Of a stretch of DNA of 64,000 nucleotides, positions 62,455 to 64,000 are shown piece after piece. The notes beneath the pieces are model-generated. The model made no database searches. It worked only from the letters and a program-made list of their open reading frames with translations, and had not been told where the DNA came from. The number at the start of each line of letters is the position of its first letter. The first letter of the stretch is position 1. Source of the DNA: Anaeramoeba flamelloides (lineage: Eukaryota > Metamonada > Anaeramoebidae); NCBI GenBank assembly GCA_027625915.1, contig JANTQA010000070.1, positions 10,855,001-10,919,000 on the forward strand, written 5' to 3'. A program made the translations under genes and the position numbers.

Positions 62455-64000
62455 ATTAAAAGTTAGTTTGGTCCTTATATAATCATATTTTTTAACTTAA
62501 TTTTGCCATTCAAGAAACTATACATTTTTTTAATTTATAATGTAAATTTTGATATAAGTTTTTTTCTATTTTTACTAATCCCTTAAACAACTTTTCAATT
62601 ATTCAAAAATATTTTCCAACTTTTTTAAAATTATTTAAGGAAGTAAGTACATTTTACCATTTTGAAAAATTTTAATAGTGTGAACATTACTGAAAAATAT
62701 TTTTTTGATTGCTACCAGATATTGAAACTTTGGAACGAAAATACCATCCACCAGTCTATTCGTGAAAAGAATCAAAAGTAATTCAATGTTGAATCTTTTA
62801 TTTTTCAATTTTTTGAATATTATTTTTTTGGATTCAATTTTTGGTTTTATTAAATATGGTTTTGGATATAGAAATGTGTTTATACAAACGATCGAAATTA
62901 ACCAAACAGTAAACCAAAAAAATATACCCGAAAGGATTTGCATTTGAAACAAATTTTTTCTTTTCGAAGACCAAACATTAAAAAATCACCTTTCCAAATA
63001 AATTTGTTGAAATCAAGAATGAAAAAAAAAAAATCGACCAAAGCCTATTTTCGAAGAATGGGTTTCTTATCTTCTTAGTTTCTATAAATCAAAACTATTT
63101 TTTTCCTTGAATTTCTCGCCCCATTACTATTTATTATTATTTTAAAAAACCTTTTCGAATTTACTTTGAAAATTCTTTTTTAAAATATTTTTATCAAACA
63201 AAAACAAAACCAAATATACTATTTCAATAATTAAAATAAAGGAATTGAATTCTTGGAATCAAAAAACGGTTACAAAAGATTCAAATCAAAATAATTGAAA
63301 AATTCAATAAACAAATTTCAATCAGATTCTGAATTTTTTTGGGTTCTCATTTTAATAGAAAATAAATAAATATAAAATCGAACGAATTTGTCCAATAAAC
63401 CCTTATTCCGGAGAAGAATTAAAAAAAAATCTCTTATTTTCAGAACTAAAACTAGAATTAGATGAATTAAATGAAAATAGGCTTTTTAAATTCCATTTTG
63501 GGAAATTCTTTAGAAATAAATAGTAATTTGTTTTTCAAAAATTTACCAAATACAATTATTTTCATTCAAGATTAAAAATAAACCAAATAAAGAATAAGTA
63601 ATTGTGTAAAATGTTATAAACAAGATCAAGTAAAAAATGATTTTTATTTATTTTTTTTTTTGATCAATTTTTTCATTTTTTTGATTTGCTTTTTTTATTG
63701 GTATGAAAATATCTTATACTAAATTATATTCCACTTTAGTATTTATGAAAATATCAATGTATTTGACTAAAGAAATGATTTGAAGAATTCGGTTTCACAT
63801 AAATGGTGGCACTCAAAAAATGAAAAATGTACTTACCTCCTTAAAAAATTCTTTTTTTGTCATGGATTTTCACAATGAAGAACAATCCAAGAAGATTTGA
63901 TATCGTTATAACAATTAATCATTTCAATTGAAAGAAGTTTTTGTAAATTTGATTAAAATTTGAATTAAGTTAAATTGTGTATCTGGTTGGAAATACTTGT
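62455..64000 (+). repeat. Segment duplicated from or to 19835-20184, interrupted by R1d
   Basis: The duplicated sequence is split by R1d (62640-63840). The duplication continues beyond the window edge. Confidence 0.78.
62640..63840 (+). mobile_element. R1d: 1201-base element with inverted ends and TTAA target duplication
   Basis: The ends read GGAAGTAAGTACATTTT and, inverted, GGAGGTAAGTACATTTT, with TTAA immediately outside at 62636-62639 and 63841-63844. The flanking sequence joins seamlessly in the empty copy at 19835-20184, with a single TTAA. TTAA duplication is typical of the piggyBac superfamily. No transposase is recognisable inside, so this is probably a non-autonomous or decayed element. 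Confidence 0.82.

Overview
This window comes from a very AT-rich eukaryotic nuclear genome, which looks roughly three quarters A+T or more by eye, with many long A and T runs. Every gene with clear homology is split by GT-AG introns, some short (about 150 to 500 bases) and some of 1.8 to 4.8 kb filled with transposon debris. The standard genetic code fits. Expanded B-box/filamin/TLDc proteins, a Rab32-type GTPase and an importin-alpha suggest a free-living amoeboid protist. An Anaeramoeba-like metamonad is my best guess, but this is an inference from gene style and not something I could test.

Layout. Positions 1-17,300 hold two minus-strand paralogues (A, 1285-8534; B, 13100-17277). Both encode a protein with three B-box zinc fingers, two coiled coils, a filamin-like repeat and a C-terminal TLDc domain. 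A third copy (C, 50684-56489, plus strand) is a decayed pseudogene. The three copies share exon structure, intron phases, intron-1 sequence and a 3' flanking block; A and C also share an almost identical 167-base block upstream of the start codon. An importin-alpha gene (24080-31026, minus) carries an armadillo array and only a partial importin-beta-binding segment. A Rab32/38-like GTPase gene (39451-45035, plus) has six exons, one of them a 7-base microexon that supplies the middle of the P-loop. None of these genes forms an operon-like unit. The Rab and importin products would act in membrane traffic and nuclear import; the B-box/TLDc proteins have no assigned pathway.

The remainder is mostly repeats. 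(i) R1 is a 1.2 kb family with inverted ends and TTAA targets. One copy (62640-63840) has its empty site preserved elsewhere in the window, at 20019-20022. (ii) Several TA-flanked elements look like Tc1/mariner derivatives (23293-23443, 33358-33839, 34610-35102, 49509-49894), along with relics carrying transposase fragments (26853-27371, 36425-36667). (iii) R2 and R7 share related inverted ends. (iv) R6 is built from several nested hairpins. (v) R3, R4 and R5 are dispersed repeats of unknown class. (vi) A LINE reverse-transcriptase relic lies at 61440-62130 on the minus strand. No tRNA, rRNA, CRISPR or bacterial-type features were seen.

The observations most worth following up are the 7-base P-loop microexon, the TTAA element with its in-window empty site, the nested-hairpin family R6, and the strongly conserved upstream block shared by gene A and pseudogene C.
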